From an uncultured Fluviicola sp. (GTDB taxonomy: Bacteria > Bacteroidota > Bacteroidia > Flavobacteriales_D > Crocinitomicaceae), in assembly GCA_913009205.1 (NCBI GenBank), contig CAJVYC010000001.1, positions 124,001 through 188,000 on the forward strand: DNA of 64,000 nt, in the 5' to 3' direction. Under the pieces are notes generated by a model. The model was not told the DNA's origin and ran no database searches. It saw nothing but the letters and a program-made list of their open reading frames with translations. Both the position numbers and the translations under genes were made by a program. Below, one piece after another: positions 1 through 8,682 of this stretch; positions within the stretch are counted from its first letter, which is position 1, and the number at the start of each line of letters is the position of its first letter.

Positions 1-1132
1 CAACTGCTTCTGGAAACAAATTCAACTCTGTGAGCACATCGTAAATCCGATCTGCTCCAAAAGAAATTCCAACTCCGGACATGTCTTTCATTCCAAAAAC
101 CCCTGTTAAATCGGCGTATCGACCACCACCACAAATGCTCCCCATGTTCACACCATTTGCCTTCACTTCAAAAATAGCACCTGTGTAATAGTTCAATCCA
201 CGCGCCAAGGTAACATCAAACTCAACCTTTGCTCTTTTCAAACCAAGCTCCTCAACTTGATCCAGAACAAATTCCATTTCAGAAACCCCTTCAAGACCAA
301 TTTCACTTGATGCCAAATAGGACCTCATTTGTGAAAGTCGGCTTTTCGTATCGCCCGTTATATCAAATAATGGGTTTATTTTTTCGAGGGCCATTTCAGA
401 AACACCTTTTTCAAGTAATTCTTTCACAACTCCGTCTTTACCGATTTTATCTAGTTTATCAATTGCTACGGTAATTTGAATCAACTTATCTGACTCGCCG
501 CTTACTTCAGCAATTCCCGATAGAATTTTTCTATTGTTGATTTGAATCGTAAAATCGGGCAGGTCCAAATTCGTTAAGACTTCATCGAAAAGCAATACGA
601 AATCAACTTCGTACAAAAGCGAATCACTTCCAACAACATCTGCATCGCATTGGTAAAACTCTTGATACCTTCCATGCTGCGGTCGATCTGCCCTCCAAAC
701 AGGTTGGATTTGATAGCGCTTAAATGGAAAAGAAAGTTCATTTTGGTGCTGTACTACAAACCGTGCAAACGGAACGGTTAAATCGTAGCGCAATGACTTC
801 TCGGATATTTTAGACGTGATTTGATTTAACTGAACTCTCTGCTCACTCGTTAATTTATCAAAACTCAACTCAGTCAATTCTTGGCTGACTTCACCATTTT
901 TTGTTTTTGTCAAGTAATTTCCAGAACGGAGAATGTTAAATATTAGCTGATCTCCTTCATCTCCGTACTTCCCTTTCAATGTCGTTGACAATTCAAAAGA
1001 AGGTGTCTCTATTGGTGAAAATCCAAAAATTTCAAACGATTTGCGAATGGTATTGAAAATGTATGTTCTTTTTGCTACTTCAGCCGGTAGAAAATCTCTG
1101 GTTCCTTTTGGTATGGAAGGTTTTTGTGCCAT
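1..1132 (-). CDS. hisS: Histidyl-tRNA synthetase, C-terminal part cut off by window edge
   Basis: Charges tRNA-His with histidine in the cytosol. The gene runs off the left edge of the window, so about 377 N-terminal residues are visible and the C-terminal anticodon-binding domain is missing. The protein starts [16 protein letters not shown], with the KGTRDF-like element typical of HisRS. Class II motif 2 is seen as the [17 protein letters not shown] stretch. The histidine-specific signature is [10 protein letters not shown], and motif 3 is close to [13 protein letters not shown]. Start is the ATG whose complement lies at 1130-1132. The frame is clean with no sign of damage. Identity is secure; the length of the full protein cannot be judged here. 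Confidence 0.95.
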   Translation of the reverse strand, partial: MAQKPSIPKGTRDFLPAEVAKRTYIFNTIRKSFEIFGFSPIETPSFELSTTLKGKYGDEGDQLIFNILRSGNYLTKTKNGEVSQELTELSFDKLTSEQRVQLNQITSKISEKSLRYDLTVPFARFVVQHQNELSFPFKRYQIQPVWRADRPQHGRYQEFYQCDADVVGSDSLLYEVDFVLLFDEVLTNLDLPDFTIQINNRKILSGIAEVSGESDKLIQITVAIDKLDKIGKDGVVKELLEKGVSEMALEKINPLFDITGDTKSRLSQMRSYLASSEIGLEGVSEMEFVLDQVEELGLKRAKVEFDVTLARGLNYYTGAIFEVKANGVNMGSICGGGRYADLTGVFGMKDMSGVGISFGADRIYDVLTELNLFPEAV

Positions 1133-1185
1133 TAACTTATAATTGGTCAGTAAAGGTAATAATTGTTCTTTGAAGGGTTGATTGA

Positions 1186-2226
1186 CTAGAGCTTTTCTTT
1201 CCCTAACCAACGTAATACATTTGAATGCCAGATGTCATTTGATTCCTTTTGAGTTATGATATCGATTTCCACTGCATAATCAATTACACGGCCTGGAAAT
1301 GAACTTCCAACTCCTTCCATTTCGCCCAAAGGATACGGATCATCTAGTCCGGCCAAGATTTGAGCCGATCCTACTCGATGCTTTAGCAATTGAAGCGTAT
1401 AAGAATCATGAACCAAAGTATCGAAGAATAAATTTTTATGTCCGAGAGAAGAACGTGGATCTTGAGCTTCCTCAAATAAATCAGGTCTGCCATCAAAACC
1501 TTGTAATCTTCGTCCATAGTTTGCCTGTCCTAACATACAACCATGCGCGAAGCAAGTTCTAATATTTGGAAATTTATGCACGAAATCTTTTAAAGTATAA
1601 AAATGAAGTGTGTCTGCTGTTTGCGCCATCATCCAAACCAAATGGAAACGCCAGTATTCATCTTTTAACTTTACCATTTTTTGCCCGTCGTATGGATGTA
1701 TTTCAATTGCCAAACCGTATTCATTTGCCAATTCGAAAATTGGAAGAACACTATCATCTGCTACAGAAACCCACTCTTCATCTTTATTCAAGAAGTGAGA
1801 AGGCAAACAAAGCAGTTTCATTTTCAACACATTTACGCAACGATCAATTTCCTTTAATGCATCTTCGAGAAATAAAGGTTGAACAACGAAGCCACATGTA
1901 AATTTATCGGGACGTCTTTCTTCCACACTTGCGTTGAAATCATTTTGCCAGCGGATCGCGTCAAAAGCATCGCTTCTTTCCCAACCATTGCAATAAATTT
2001 GAGATAAATTAAGCATTACACCGTGATTGATATTGTGCTTCGCCATCCATTCTATTTTCTCATTAAAGAAGAAGCTATCATCCGTAATTGGACGAGCCCA
2101 ATCACCTTGACGCATGAACTTCTTATCATCATCAATCCAAAACAATTTCTTTTCCTTCATAAAACTTGGAATTTCCTTTGGTTCAGGTAGAATATGTCCG
2201 TGTCCGTTAATTTTGATACTACTCAT
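1186..2226 (-). CDS. ACMSD-like amidohydrolase (aminocarboxymuconate-semialdehyde decarboxylase family)
   Basis: A 346-residue cytosolic enzyme of the amidohydrolase superfamily. By family, ACMSD removes the carboxylate of 2-amino-3-carboxymuconate semialdehyde in the kynurenine route of tryptophan breakdown. Visible features are the N-terminal metal-binding HGH at residues 9-11, an IEIHPYDG segment in the middle, CFAHG with another likely metal histidine, [13 protein letters not shown], and a late [12 protein letters not shown] whose aspartate would complete the zinc site. These segments follow human ACMSD in the same order. Length matches the family (about 335). No other kynurenine-pathway gene is adjacent, so the substrate is inferred from family resemblance only. 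A related decarboxylase acting on another carboxylated ring-cleavage product is possible. Confidence 0.82.
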   Translation of the reverse strand: MSSIKINGHGHILPEPKEIPSFMKEKKLFWIDDDKKFMRQGDWARPITDDSFFFNEKIEWMAKHNINHGVMLNLSQIYCNGWERSDAFDAIRWQNDFNASVEERRPDKFTCGFVVQPLFLEDALKEIDRCVNVLKMKLLCLPSHFLNKDEEWVSVADDSVLPIFELANEYGLAIEIHPYDGQKMVKLKDEYWRFHLVWMMAQTADTLHFYTLKDFVHKFPNIRTCFAHGCMLGQANYGRRLQGFDGRPDLFEEAQDPRSSLGHKNLFFDTLVHDSYTLQLLKHRVGSAQILAGLDDPYPLGEMEGVGSSFPGRVIDYAVEIDIITQKESNDIWHSNVLRWLGKEKL

Positions 2227-2430
2227 GGAATACTTGCTCTTAATGATGAAAACTCAGATCGTTTATCGGAAGTAAAAGTACAAAAAAGCGTTAGCTTTTG
2301 ATAGGGAAATTGACTATCTAATTGTTTCATTATTCGATTGTTCGGTTACTCACGTGTGCAGCCAGATAGGGATCATTTAGGTTTCAATAAATCCAACAAA
2401 TTACTTTTGATTAAATCAAGACAAGGTAAG

Positions 2431-2466
2431 AAACAAAAAAAGGGCCCCGGTAAAACCAAGACCCTT
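2431..2466 (-). terminator. Intrinsic terminator of the metalloprotease gene
   Basis: On the minus strand an 11-bp stem (2456-2466 with 2440-2450, containing G-U pairs) closes a 5-base loop and is followed by a run of T (the A-run at 2431-2440 on the plus strand). It lies 23 bases past the stop codon of the M43 protease gene. Confidence 0.85.
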
Positions 2467-2488
2467 CAAATTTATTGAGATTCTAAGA

Positions 2489-4567
2489 CTAGTTATTCAC
2501 AACTATTCTTTTTACAATTTTTTTTGTACTTGATTGGATAGTCATTGTGTAAGAACCTCCAGCAGCACTAGACAAATCCAATTGGAATGTTCCAGCACTA
2601 ACTTGTTTGTTCATCACAGCTCTTCCAGAAATATCTGTAACAATAACAGTGTGATCTTCGCCTGTGAAGTTTTTCATTTCAACATTGAATAAACCTTCAC
2701 TTGGATTTGGATAAACATTTACACCGTCGTTCTCCAATTCCTCAACACCAAGAACGATACAGAAGTTACTTGCTTCAGATCCACCAAAGGCAACATTCTG
2801 CATTGTAACATAACTCTGTCCCCATTGATCAGTTATAGAATACGAACCATCAGTATTACAATTAGGCTCTGCTGTTCCTTCTAATCCATCACCCCAGTCA
2901 TCATAAATTACGAAATCGTAACATCCAAGAGTTAAACACCAGTCGAAATTGTAGGTAGTCTCATTGGCATAAGCACCAGCATCTCCTTGAGCCGTGCCAT
3001 TTTGCAATCCACCTGGAGGAATCACTGTTTCGATATTACCTCCTGAATAAATTAAATTAGCACCTGCATCCTTTAATTCCCAGTACGTTTCTTCTCCAAA
3101 ACAATCTGTTGATAAGTTAAATGTAACTATTTGACCACCAGCCGTAAGCGTATAGTTTGATGAACTAGCATCATTTCCAGAATTTGAATCCGTATTTCCA
3201 TTAGGAACACTTGTTGAAGCATTGAACACGTGTGTTCCTGAAGAAGCCATAAAAGGCAACGTTACATTTACAGAAGAACCCGCCGCTAATGTACCTGTCC
3301 AAGCTTGAGTTTGATTCGTTCCACCATCGATATTATAATTTATAGTGAATGAGGATATCGTGTTCGATCCGAAATTCTGAACTGTTACCTCTGGAGTAAA
3401 TCCTTCGGCACAACTTGAACCCGTTGGAGAAATTATTGAACTAACACCGGTATCATCTGGATCTTGAGACAACTGACAAACATTAGACGTTGTTAAACCT
3501 AATCTGCGCGGGCATATATCAAATACAGTACGCATTCTTGTTTTTTGATCGTTAGTAAAGATATTCATACATGCATCGTTCGTATAATCCATATAGTTTT
3601 CAACCATATCTTGGATTCCATCACAAGTTGTTTGCACATTACAATTATAGTTTGAACCTGAAGATTCAGGCGTATCATTACAGAAATCATTTCCACAATT
3701 AGAATCACCCCAAATGTGACGAAGCCCTAAGAAGTGTCCTACTTCGTGTGTCATTGTTCTTCCTAAGTTATAAGGAGCAGAATATGTTCCTGCAGGATAA
3801 ATTTGTTGGGAACCGAAATAACGATAACCAGCTACAACACCATCTGTATTAGCTGCACCATTATTTGAGTTCATTCCTCCTAAACCTGAATTGTTTGGAA
3901 ACTGCGCATAGCCAAGTAAACCTGAGTTACCGAAGTTCACAGTCCACATATTCATATATAATTCTGGATCCCAAATTGTTCCAGGCTTAATTGCATTAAC
4001 GCCGTTAATACCAGAATAAGATGCTGCTGACAATTGAACTCTGTCAATTCCATTCGTTGGCAATCCATTAGGATCAATGGCCGCCATGCAGAATTCAACT
4101 TCGATATCAGCTCCATCAGGATTTGTATTCGATCCATTGGTACCTAACATTCTTCTGAAATCCTGATTCATCACTTCGATTTGTGAAAAAACTTGACCGT
4201 CGTCAATATTTTCTCCTGATCCTAAGGCATCACCATTGTGAATTACGTGAACAACAACTGGAATTGTTAAAAGAACAGCTTTAGCTCCATCTAAGGCAGC
4301 TTGTTTCATTTTATATTCTTCGATTTTCTTCTGCAACCATGCTTCTTGTTGTTGCAAAGTTCCCATCCCTGGATTTTTGGCTCTTAATGCAGCGTCAGCT
4401 TCCATTGTAGCACAACGTGTAAATCCGTTTGGACCTACTATTGACTTAGTGACTAAGTTATCTTGATAAATTTCCTTAATTCCATTCTGCAAATCTTGAG
4501 CACTTGCTGCGAATTGCATAGAAAATAAAGCAACTGCGCAAGCAGCCCTGAGAGAGTTTCGTTTCAT
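2489..4567 (-). CDS. Secreted M43 (pappalysin/cytophagalysin-type) zinc metalloprotease with T9SS sorting domain
   Basis: A 692-residue exported protease. Residues 1-23 form a signal peptide ending ASAQ. A propeptide-like helical stretch follows, then the catalytic domain with the HEXXHXXGXXH zinc motif at residues 274-284 (HEVGHFLGLRH) and a later ENYMDY Met-turn region, as in pappalysin-like M43 peptidases. The middle of the protein contains a beta-sandwich segment rich in Asn and Ser. The last 75 or so residues carry a T9SS type A sorting domain, starting at VYPNPSEG and ending in a Lys/Arg-containing beta strand. This predicts export through Sec, then the type IX system, and anchoring or release at the cell surface. 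It stands alone with its own terminator. Substrate specificity cannot be read from the sequence. Confidence 0.9.
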   Translation of the reverse strand: MKRNSLRAACAVALFSMQFAASAQDLQNGIKEIYQDNLVTKSIVGPNGFTRCATMEADAALRAKNPGMGTLQQQEAWLQKKIEEYKMKQAALDGAKAVLLTIPVVVHVIHNGDALGSGENIDDGQVFSQIEVMNQDFRRMLGTNGSNTNPDGADIEVEFCMAAIDPNGLPTNGIDRVQLSAASYSGINGVNAIKPGTIWDPELYMNMWTVNFGNSGLLGYAQFPNNSGLGGMNSNNGAANTDGVVAGYRYFGSQQIYPAGTYSAPYNLGRTMTHEVGHFLGLRHIWGDSNCGNDFCNDTPESSGSNYNCNVQTTCDGIQDMVENYMDYTNDACMNIFTNDQKTRMRTVFDICPRRLGLTTSNVCQLSQDPDDTGVSSIISPTGSSCAEGFTPEVTVQNFGSNTISSFTINYNIDGGTNQTQAWTGTLAAGSSVNVTLPFMASSGTHVFNASTSVPNGNTDSNSGNDASSSNYTLTAGGQIVTFNLSTDCFGEETYWELKDAGANLIYSGGNIETVIPPGGLQNGTAQGDAGAYANETTYNFDWCLTLGCYDFVIYDDWGDGLEGTAEPNCNTDGSYSITDQWGQSYVTMQNVAFGGSEASNFCIVLGVEELENDGVNVYPNPSEGLFNVEMKNFTGEDHTVIVTDISGRAVMNKQVSAGTFQLDLSSAAGGSYTMTIQSSTKKIVKRIVVNN

Positions 4568-4765
4568 AGTTTCATTGTTTTAGTTTTCGCCATGTAATGT
4601 ACGAATAAGACCGTTCATATAAAAATCTAACATTAACAATTTTTCTGGAATATGATAGATACTTTAATACATGAAAACTACACATCAAATTTAAAGTGGT
4701 TTTAAGAAGTGGTAATCTTTAAGTGAAATTGTCATTGAATTGGACAACTCTATTTACCCAGAAGA
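4568..4765. other. Intergenic region upstream of the metalloprotease
   Basis: About 200 bases between the start of the protease gene and the end of ftsY, both leftward. No open frame of interest and no clear intrinsic terminator for ftsY were seen. The AT-rich stretch probably holds the protease promoter, but no convincing TTG / TAnnTTTG pair was found. Confidence 0.4.
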
Positions 4766-6628
4766 CTATGAGAAAAGCGAATCTACGAATTCACTTCTAT
4801 TGAATGGCTGAAGATCTTCCATTGATTCACCAACACCAATATACTTAACGGGAATTTTCATTTGATCAGAAATTCCAATCACAACACCTCCTTTGGCAGT
4901 CCCATCAAGTTTAGTAATTGCCAAACTTGTAATGCTTGTAGTTGCTGCAAACTGCTTCGCTTGCTCAAATGCATTTTGACCTGTTGAACCGTCAAGAACA
5001 AGCAAGACTTCATGAGGAGCTTCTGGAATCACTTTATCCATAACTCTTTTGATCTTACTTAACTCGTTCATCAAGTTGACCTTGTTGTGCAACCTTCCCG
5101 CAGTATCGATAATCACGACATCTGCATTCTGAGCTTTTGCAGATTGCAAGGTGTCAAATGCAACAGAAGCAGGATCTGCGCCCATACCTTGTTGTACAAT
5201 TGGCACTCCTACTCTATCTGCCCAAATAATCAATTGATCTACGGCAGCGGCACGGAATGTATCCGATGCTCCAAGAACAACACTGTTACCCGCCTTTTTA
5301 AAATGGTAAGCTAATTTTCCAATCGTCGTTGTTTTTCCAACTCCGTTCACTCCAACAACCATAATTACGTGTGGTCCATCGGCGTATTTTGGAACTTCAA
5401 ACCTCACTTCTTCCGATGAATTATTCTCTTCAAGAAGGTTTGTGATTTCTTGTTTCAGAATAGAATTCAATTCCTCTACGCCCAAAACTTTATCTCTGGC
5501 AACTCTTTCCTCAATCTTACCAATGACTTTTAACGTGGTTTCGACACCAACATCAGAAGTGATTAAGATCTCTTCAAGGTTATCCAACACTTCAGCATCC
5601 ACTTTGGATTTACCAACAACAGCGCGCGTAAGCTTATTGAAGAAACCTTGTTTCGTCTTCTCAAGTCCTTTATCAAGACTTTCTTTTTTATCCTTTGAAA
5701 AAATCCTATTGAACAACCCTCCTGACTTGCCCTCGGCCTCCTCAACCTCTTTTGTAGCTTCAGCCTCTAGTTTGGCTTTCGTCTTCTGCTCTAATTTCCT
5801 GGCTTCGGCTAATTGCTTTTCTTTAGCATCTTCAGCAAGACGTTCTTTTTCTATTTTTTTGGATTGAGCTTCTACAGCTTCTTTTGCTAATCTATCCTCT
5901 TCAGTCTTTTGCTGAGCTTCAGCTTCTAATTTAGCTTTTACCTCTTGTTCCAACTTGTTGGATTCGGCCAATTGATGTTCTTCAGCCTCCTTAGCAAGAC
6001 GTTCTTCTTCTATTTTCTTGGATTGAGCTTCTTTTGCTAACCGATCCTCTTCAGCCTTTTGAGCTTCCTCAGCTTCTAATTTAGCTTTTGCCTCTTGTTC
6101 CAACTTGTTGGATTCGACCAATTGATGTTCTTCAACCTCCTTAGCAAGACGTTCTTCTTCTATTTTCTTGGATTGAGCTTTTGAAGCTTCTTTTGCTAGC
6201 CGATCCTCTTCAGCCTTTTGAGCTTCTTCATCTTCTAATTTAGCTTTTGTCTCTTGCTTAAATTTGTTGGCTTCCACTAATTGATTTTCTTCAGCTTCTT
6301 TGGTAAGACGGACCTCCTCATCTTTCTTAGATTGAGCATCTGCAACTTCCTTCGCTATTCTAACCTCTTCAGCCTTTTGTGCTGCTTCAGCTTCTAATTT
6401 AGCTTTTGCCTCCTGTTCTAATCTATTGGCCTCAGCCAATTGATTTTCTTCAACTTCTTGAGCAAGTCGTTCTTCCTCTAATTCCTTTGCTTGAGCTTGT
6501 GCTTTATCCTCTTCAACCTTTTTTGCTGCTTCAGATTCTAATTTAGCTTTTGTCTCTTGCTCTAATTTTAGACGCGCTTCTTCCTGCTCCTTTTTTTTAT
6601 TTCCGAATAACCGATCAAAAACTCCCAT
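4766..6628 (-). CDS. ftsY: Signal recognition particle receptor FtsY with a long repetitive N-terminal region
   Basis: The SRP receptor GTPase that docks ribosome-SRP complexes at the inner membrane for co-translational insertion. The first 21 residues (MGVFDRLFG...) are followed by about 280 residues of highly charged Glu/Ala/Lys repeats (residues 22-301). The N domain follows (from about GGLFNRIFS) and then the G domain. GTPase motifs are a P-loop GVNGVGKTTT at 426-435, DTFRAAA near 456, DTAGRL at 508-513 and TKLDG at 572-576. FtsY proteins often have an acidic N-terminal A domain; here it is long and clearly periodic. The gene follows rpmB-rpmG-DUF4295, a common Bacteroidota order, but an intrinsic terminator separates it from DUF4295. 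Confidence 0.96.
   Translation of the reverse strand: MGVFDRLFGNKKKEQEEARLKLEQETKAKLESEAAKKVEEDKAQAQAKELEEERLAQEVEENQLAEANRLEQEAKAKLEAEAAQKAEEVRIAKEVADAQSKKDEEVRLTKEAEENQLVEANKFKQETKAKLEDEEAQKAEEDRLAKEASKAQSKKIEEERLAKEVEEHQLVESNKLEQEAKAKLEAEEAQKAEEDRLAKEAQSKKIEEERLAKEAEEHQLAESNKLEQEVKAKLEAEAQQKTEEDRLAKEAVEAQSKKIEKERLAEDAKEKQLAEARKLEQKTKAKLEAEATKEVEEAEGKSGGLFNRIFSKDKKESLDKGLEKTKQGFFNKLTRAVVGKSKVDAEVLDNLEEILITSDVGVETTLKVIGKIEERVARDKVLGVEELNSILKQEITNLLEENNSSEEVRFEVPKYADGPHVIMVVGVNGVGKTTTIGKLAYHFKKAGNSVVLGASDTFRAAAVDQLIIWADRVGVPIVQQGMGADPASVAFDTLQSAKAQNADVVIIDTAGRLHNKVNLMNELSKIKRVMDKVIPEAPHEVLLVLDGSTGQNAFEQAKQFAATTSITSLAITKLDGTAKGGVVIGISDQMKIPVKYIGVGESMEDLQPFNRSEFVDSLFS
5726..6565 (-). repeat. 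Tandem repeat within ftsY, about 5.5 copies of a 48-53 codon unit
   Basis: Residues 22-301 of FtsY divide into units that each begin with a variant of LEQEAKAKLEAE and contain QSKKIEEERLAKE. Unit lengths are 48, 53, 53, 50, 53 and a partial 23 residues. Copies three and four are nearly identical at the DNA level, which points to recent duplication. Copy four has lost three codons. The region should form a long, highly charged helix. Confidence 0.85.
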
Positions 6629-6638
6629 TCTGCTTTAT

Positions 6639-6671
6639 AAAAAAAAAGCTCCTTCCAAAATTGAAAGAAGC
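6639..6671 (-). terminator. Intrinsic terminator between DUF4295 and ftsY
   Basis: On the minus strand a 9-bp stem (6663-6671 with 6648-6656, two G-U pairs) and a 6-base loop are followed by nine T (A-run 6639-6647). It lies 42 bases past the DUF4295 stop and ends 11 bases before the ftsY start codon, so it would reduce read-through into ftsY. Confidence 0.75.
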
Positions 6672-6712
6672 CTGTATTTTAACACCCGAAAAATCAGTAC
6701 AATAAATTCGAT

Positions 6713-6868
6713 TTAATTCTTATCGAACCAATCTTTAACTTTATCGTTGTGTACAACTTCTTGTTTAAATGTGTAGTTCCCTGATTCAGAGTTCTTACTC
6801 ATTTTAATAACTTTCGTATGTTCTTTTCCACCACCTTTCTGTAGTGATGCTACTACTTTCTTTGCCAT
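6713..6868 (-). CDS. DUF4295 family small basic protein
   Basis: A 51-residue protein starting MAKKVVASLQ and ending WFDKN. It has the size, charge and position of the DUF4295 family, which in Bacteroidota sits directly after rpmG. The function is not established; the constant link to two ribosomal proteins suggests a ribosome-associated role (inference). Its ATG lies 8 bases after the rpmG stop codon, so the three genes are probably co-transcribed. Confidence 0.85.
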   Translation of the reverse strand: MAKKVVASLQKGGGKEHTKVIKMSKNSESGNYTFKQEVVHNDKVKDWFDKN

Positions 6869-6876
6869 GTCTTAGA

Positions 6877-7059
6877 TTATTTAATTTCTTTATGAAGTGT
6901 ATACTTCTTCAAAACAGGATTAAATTTCTTAATCTCTAATCTATCTGGAGTATTTTTTCTGTTCTTAGTCGTAATGTAACGAGACATACCAGGCATACCT
7001 GATTCTTTATGCTCAGTGCATTGCAATATCACTTGAATTCTATTTCCTTTTTTTGCCAT
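6877..7059 (-). CDS. rpmG: 50S ribosomal protein L33
   Basis: A 60-residue large-subunit ribosomal protein starting [18 protein letters not shown]. It has the L33 pattern ([12 protein letters not shown], then a basic tail ending LHKEIK). Only one cysteine remains of the four used in zinc-binding L33 proteins, so this is a zinc-independent form. It follows rpmB by 58 bases in the same direction. Confidence 0.96.
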   Translation of the reverse strand: MAKKGNRIQVILQCTEHKESGMPGMSRYITTKNRKNTPDRLEIKKFNPVLKKYTLHKEIK

Positions 7060-7117
7060 TTTCTTTCTTTTAACGTACTACTTTTCTAACCTAGATCAGA
7101 ACTGTTGTAGGAAACGA

Positions 7118-7354
7118 TTATTTAATAAACCCTTTTAATCGTGCTTCCTTCACACAAACTGAAATACCTTTCTTATTAATCGTTCTCAACGCTGACGTGG
7201 AGATCTTCAAAGTAATGTATTCGTTTTCCTCAGGCATGAAAAACTTTTTTGTGATCAAATTCGGGTAAAACTTTCTTTTTGTTTTACGTTGTGAGTGAGA
7301 AACATTGTTCCCAACCATTACCGATTTTCCTGTGATTTGACAAACTCTTGACAT
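7118..7354 (-). CDS. rpmB: 50S ribosomal protein L28
   Basis: A 78-residue large-subunit ribosomal protein starting MSRVCQITGK. It has the conserved GNNVSHSQRKTKRKFYPNL segment and the C-terminal STSALRTINKKG stretch of L28. It is the first gene of the rpmB-rpmG-DUF4295 set, 74 bases past the cinA stop codon. Confidence 0.97.
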   Translation of the reverse strand: MSRVCQITGKSVMVGNNVSHSQRKTKRKFYPNLITKKFFMPEENEYITLKISTSALRTINKKGISVCVKEARLKGFIK

Positions 7355-7428
7355 CGTCTATTTATTAATTACTTATTCTAAAAGCGGGTGCAAAGAAACC
7401 ATTTTTTTCTAAAATTCACAAGCTATAC

Positions 7429-8682
7429 TTAACTTTTTTCAATATTAATTTTCAGCAGTTCACATCTTAATAAGTTTAGTACGGTCAATACCGAGCGTCG
7501 AATGTTTCGACTTCGGTCTTTTTCAAACTTAAACTTCTTTGATAGAACTCGCTCATTTCCAGCTATTGCTATGCAAACATCGCCTATTAAATCTTCTGGT
7601 AATCCGCTCGAGGGACCTGCATATCCAGACAATGCAATGCAATAATCTGTGTTCAAAATTTTCTTTCCATTTATCGCCATTTCCTCGACAACTTCGGTAC
7701 TTACCAATCCGTGTTCGATAATAGTGTGTTCGGAAACACCTACTAAATCCATTTTCACTTCTTTGGAATAACTTACAATTGAACCTTCAAAATAGGCCGA
7801 GGAACCGGCAACTGATGTTAGTGCCGAAGCAACTGAACCTCCTGTGCAACTTTCAACAGTTCCAACTGTCTTTTTTTGTTTTGTTAACAATTGACCGACA
7901 ACATCTGGAAGCGAAATTTGCCCGCGGCCGAAAACGTACTCAGGAAATATCGCTTCTAACGATAGCAAATAACTCTCTATAACCTGAAGCATTCGATCGG
8001 ATTTATTGGACGACAGACGAAGCCTTACTCCCCCAGAAGAAGGTAAATAAGCGAGAGAAATTCCATTATCTTTCATTTCCGTCTCTAAATCAACAATTCG
8101 GTCTGCGATATACGACTCTCCCATTCCTTGCGTTTGCAAAGTCTGATAATACAAGCCGTTTATTTCAAATTTATTCTGAAGGCGCGAAATCACCTCATTC
8201 AACATGATTGCTTTCATCTCATAAGGAATACCTGGCATACTCACCAAGACTTTTCCGTCTTTGTCAAACCACATTCCGGGAGCCGTGCCAAATTCATTAA
8301 ACAGAGCTGTTGCTTTATCTGGAACATGCGACTGAAGAATGTTGATATCTAGCATCTCCCTGTCGCGCTTCTCAAAAAACGATTTCACATGTTCCAAAAC
8401 CTCTTCATTTTGAACGAGTTTTGAATCAAAAAACTTACACAAAACATGTTTCGTAATATCATCTTTTGTCGGACCTAAACCGCCTGTAACCATAACAACA
8501 TCAACGCGGCTCATGGCTAACTCAAACGAATTAAAAATAACATCTTCCTCATCTCTAATGACTGTACAATACTCCACTTCACCTCCGAGAAGACTCAATT
8601 GCGAGCCTATCCAAGCTGCGTTGGTATTCACCGTTTGACCAATTAGTAATTCGTCCCCGATAGAAATAATTTCAACTGTCAT
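7429..8682 (-). CDS. cinA: CinA family nicotinamide-nucleotide amidohydrolase / competence-damage protein
   Basis: A 417-residue two-domain protein. The N-terminal half is a MoaB/Mog-like fold (EIISIGDELLIG, then TGGLGPTKDD), and the C-terminal part is a PncC-type NMN deamidase domain with TVESCTGGSVASALTSVAGSS and a later SGYAGPSSG. By family it hydrolyses nicotinamide mononucleotide and has ADP-ribose pyrophosphatase activity, recycling pyridine nucleotides. Length matches full-length CinA. Its ATG overlaps the rlmD stop by one base (TAATG), which suggests translational coupling. Confidence 0.93.
   Translation of the reverse strand: MTVEIISIGDELLIGQTVNTNAAWIGSQLSLLGGEVEYCTVIRDEEDVIFNSFELAMSRVDVVMVTGGLGPTKDDITKHVLCKFFDSKLVQNEEVLEHVKSFFEKRDREMLDINILQSHVPDKATALFNEFGTAPGMWFDKDGKVLVSMPGIPYEMKAIMLNEVISRLQNKFEINGLYYQTLQTQGMGESYIADRIVDLETEMKDNGISLAYLPSSGGVRLRLSSNKSDRMLQVIESYLLSLEAIFPEYVFGRGQISLPDVVGQLLTKQKKTVGTVESCTGGSVASALTSVAGSSAYFEGSIVSYSKEVKMDLVGVSEHTIIEHGLVSTEVVEEMAINGKKILNTDYCIALSGYAGPSSGLPEDLIGDVCIAIAGNERVLSKKFKFEKDRSRNIRRSVLTVLNLLRCELLKINIEKS

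Noticed and set aside
229-474. 81-codon plus-strand open frame
   Set aside because: It lies antisense inside hisS, whose minus-strand motifs are unmistakable; it is a shadow frame.
5442-5867. 141-codon plus-strand open frame rich in Ser and Leu
   Set aside because: Antisense to ftsY; its composition is the mirror of the Glu/Lys-rich repeats and it has no independent signals.
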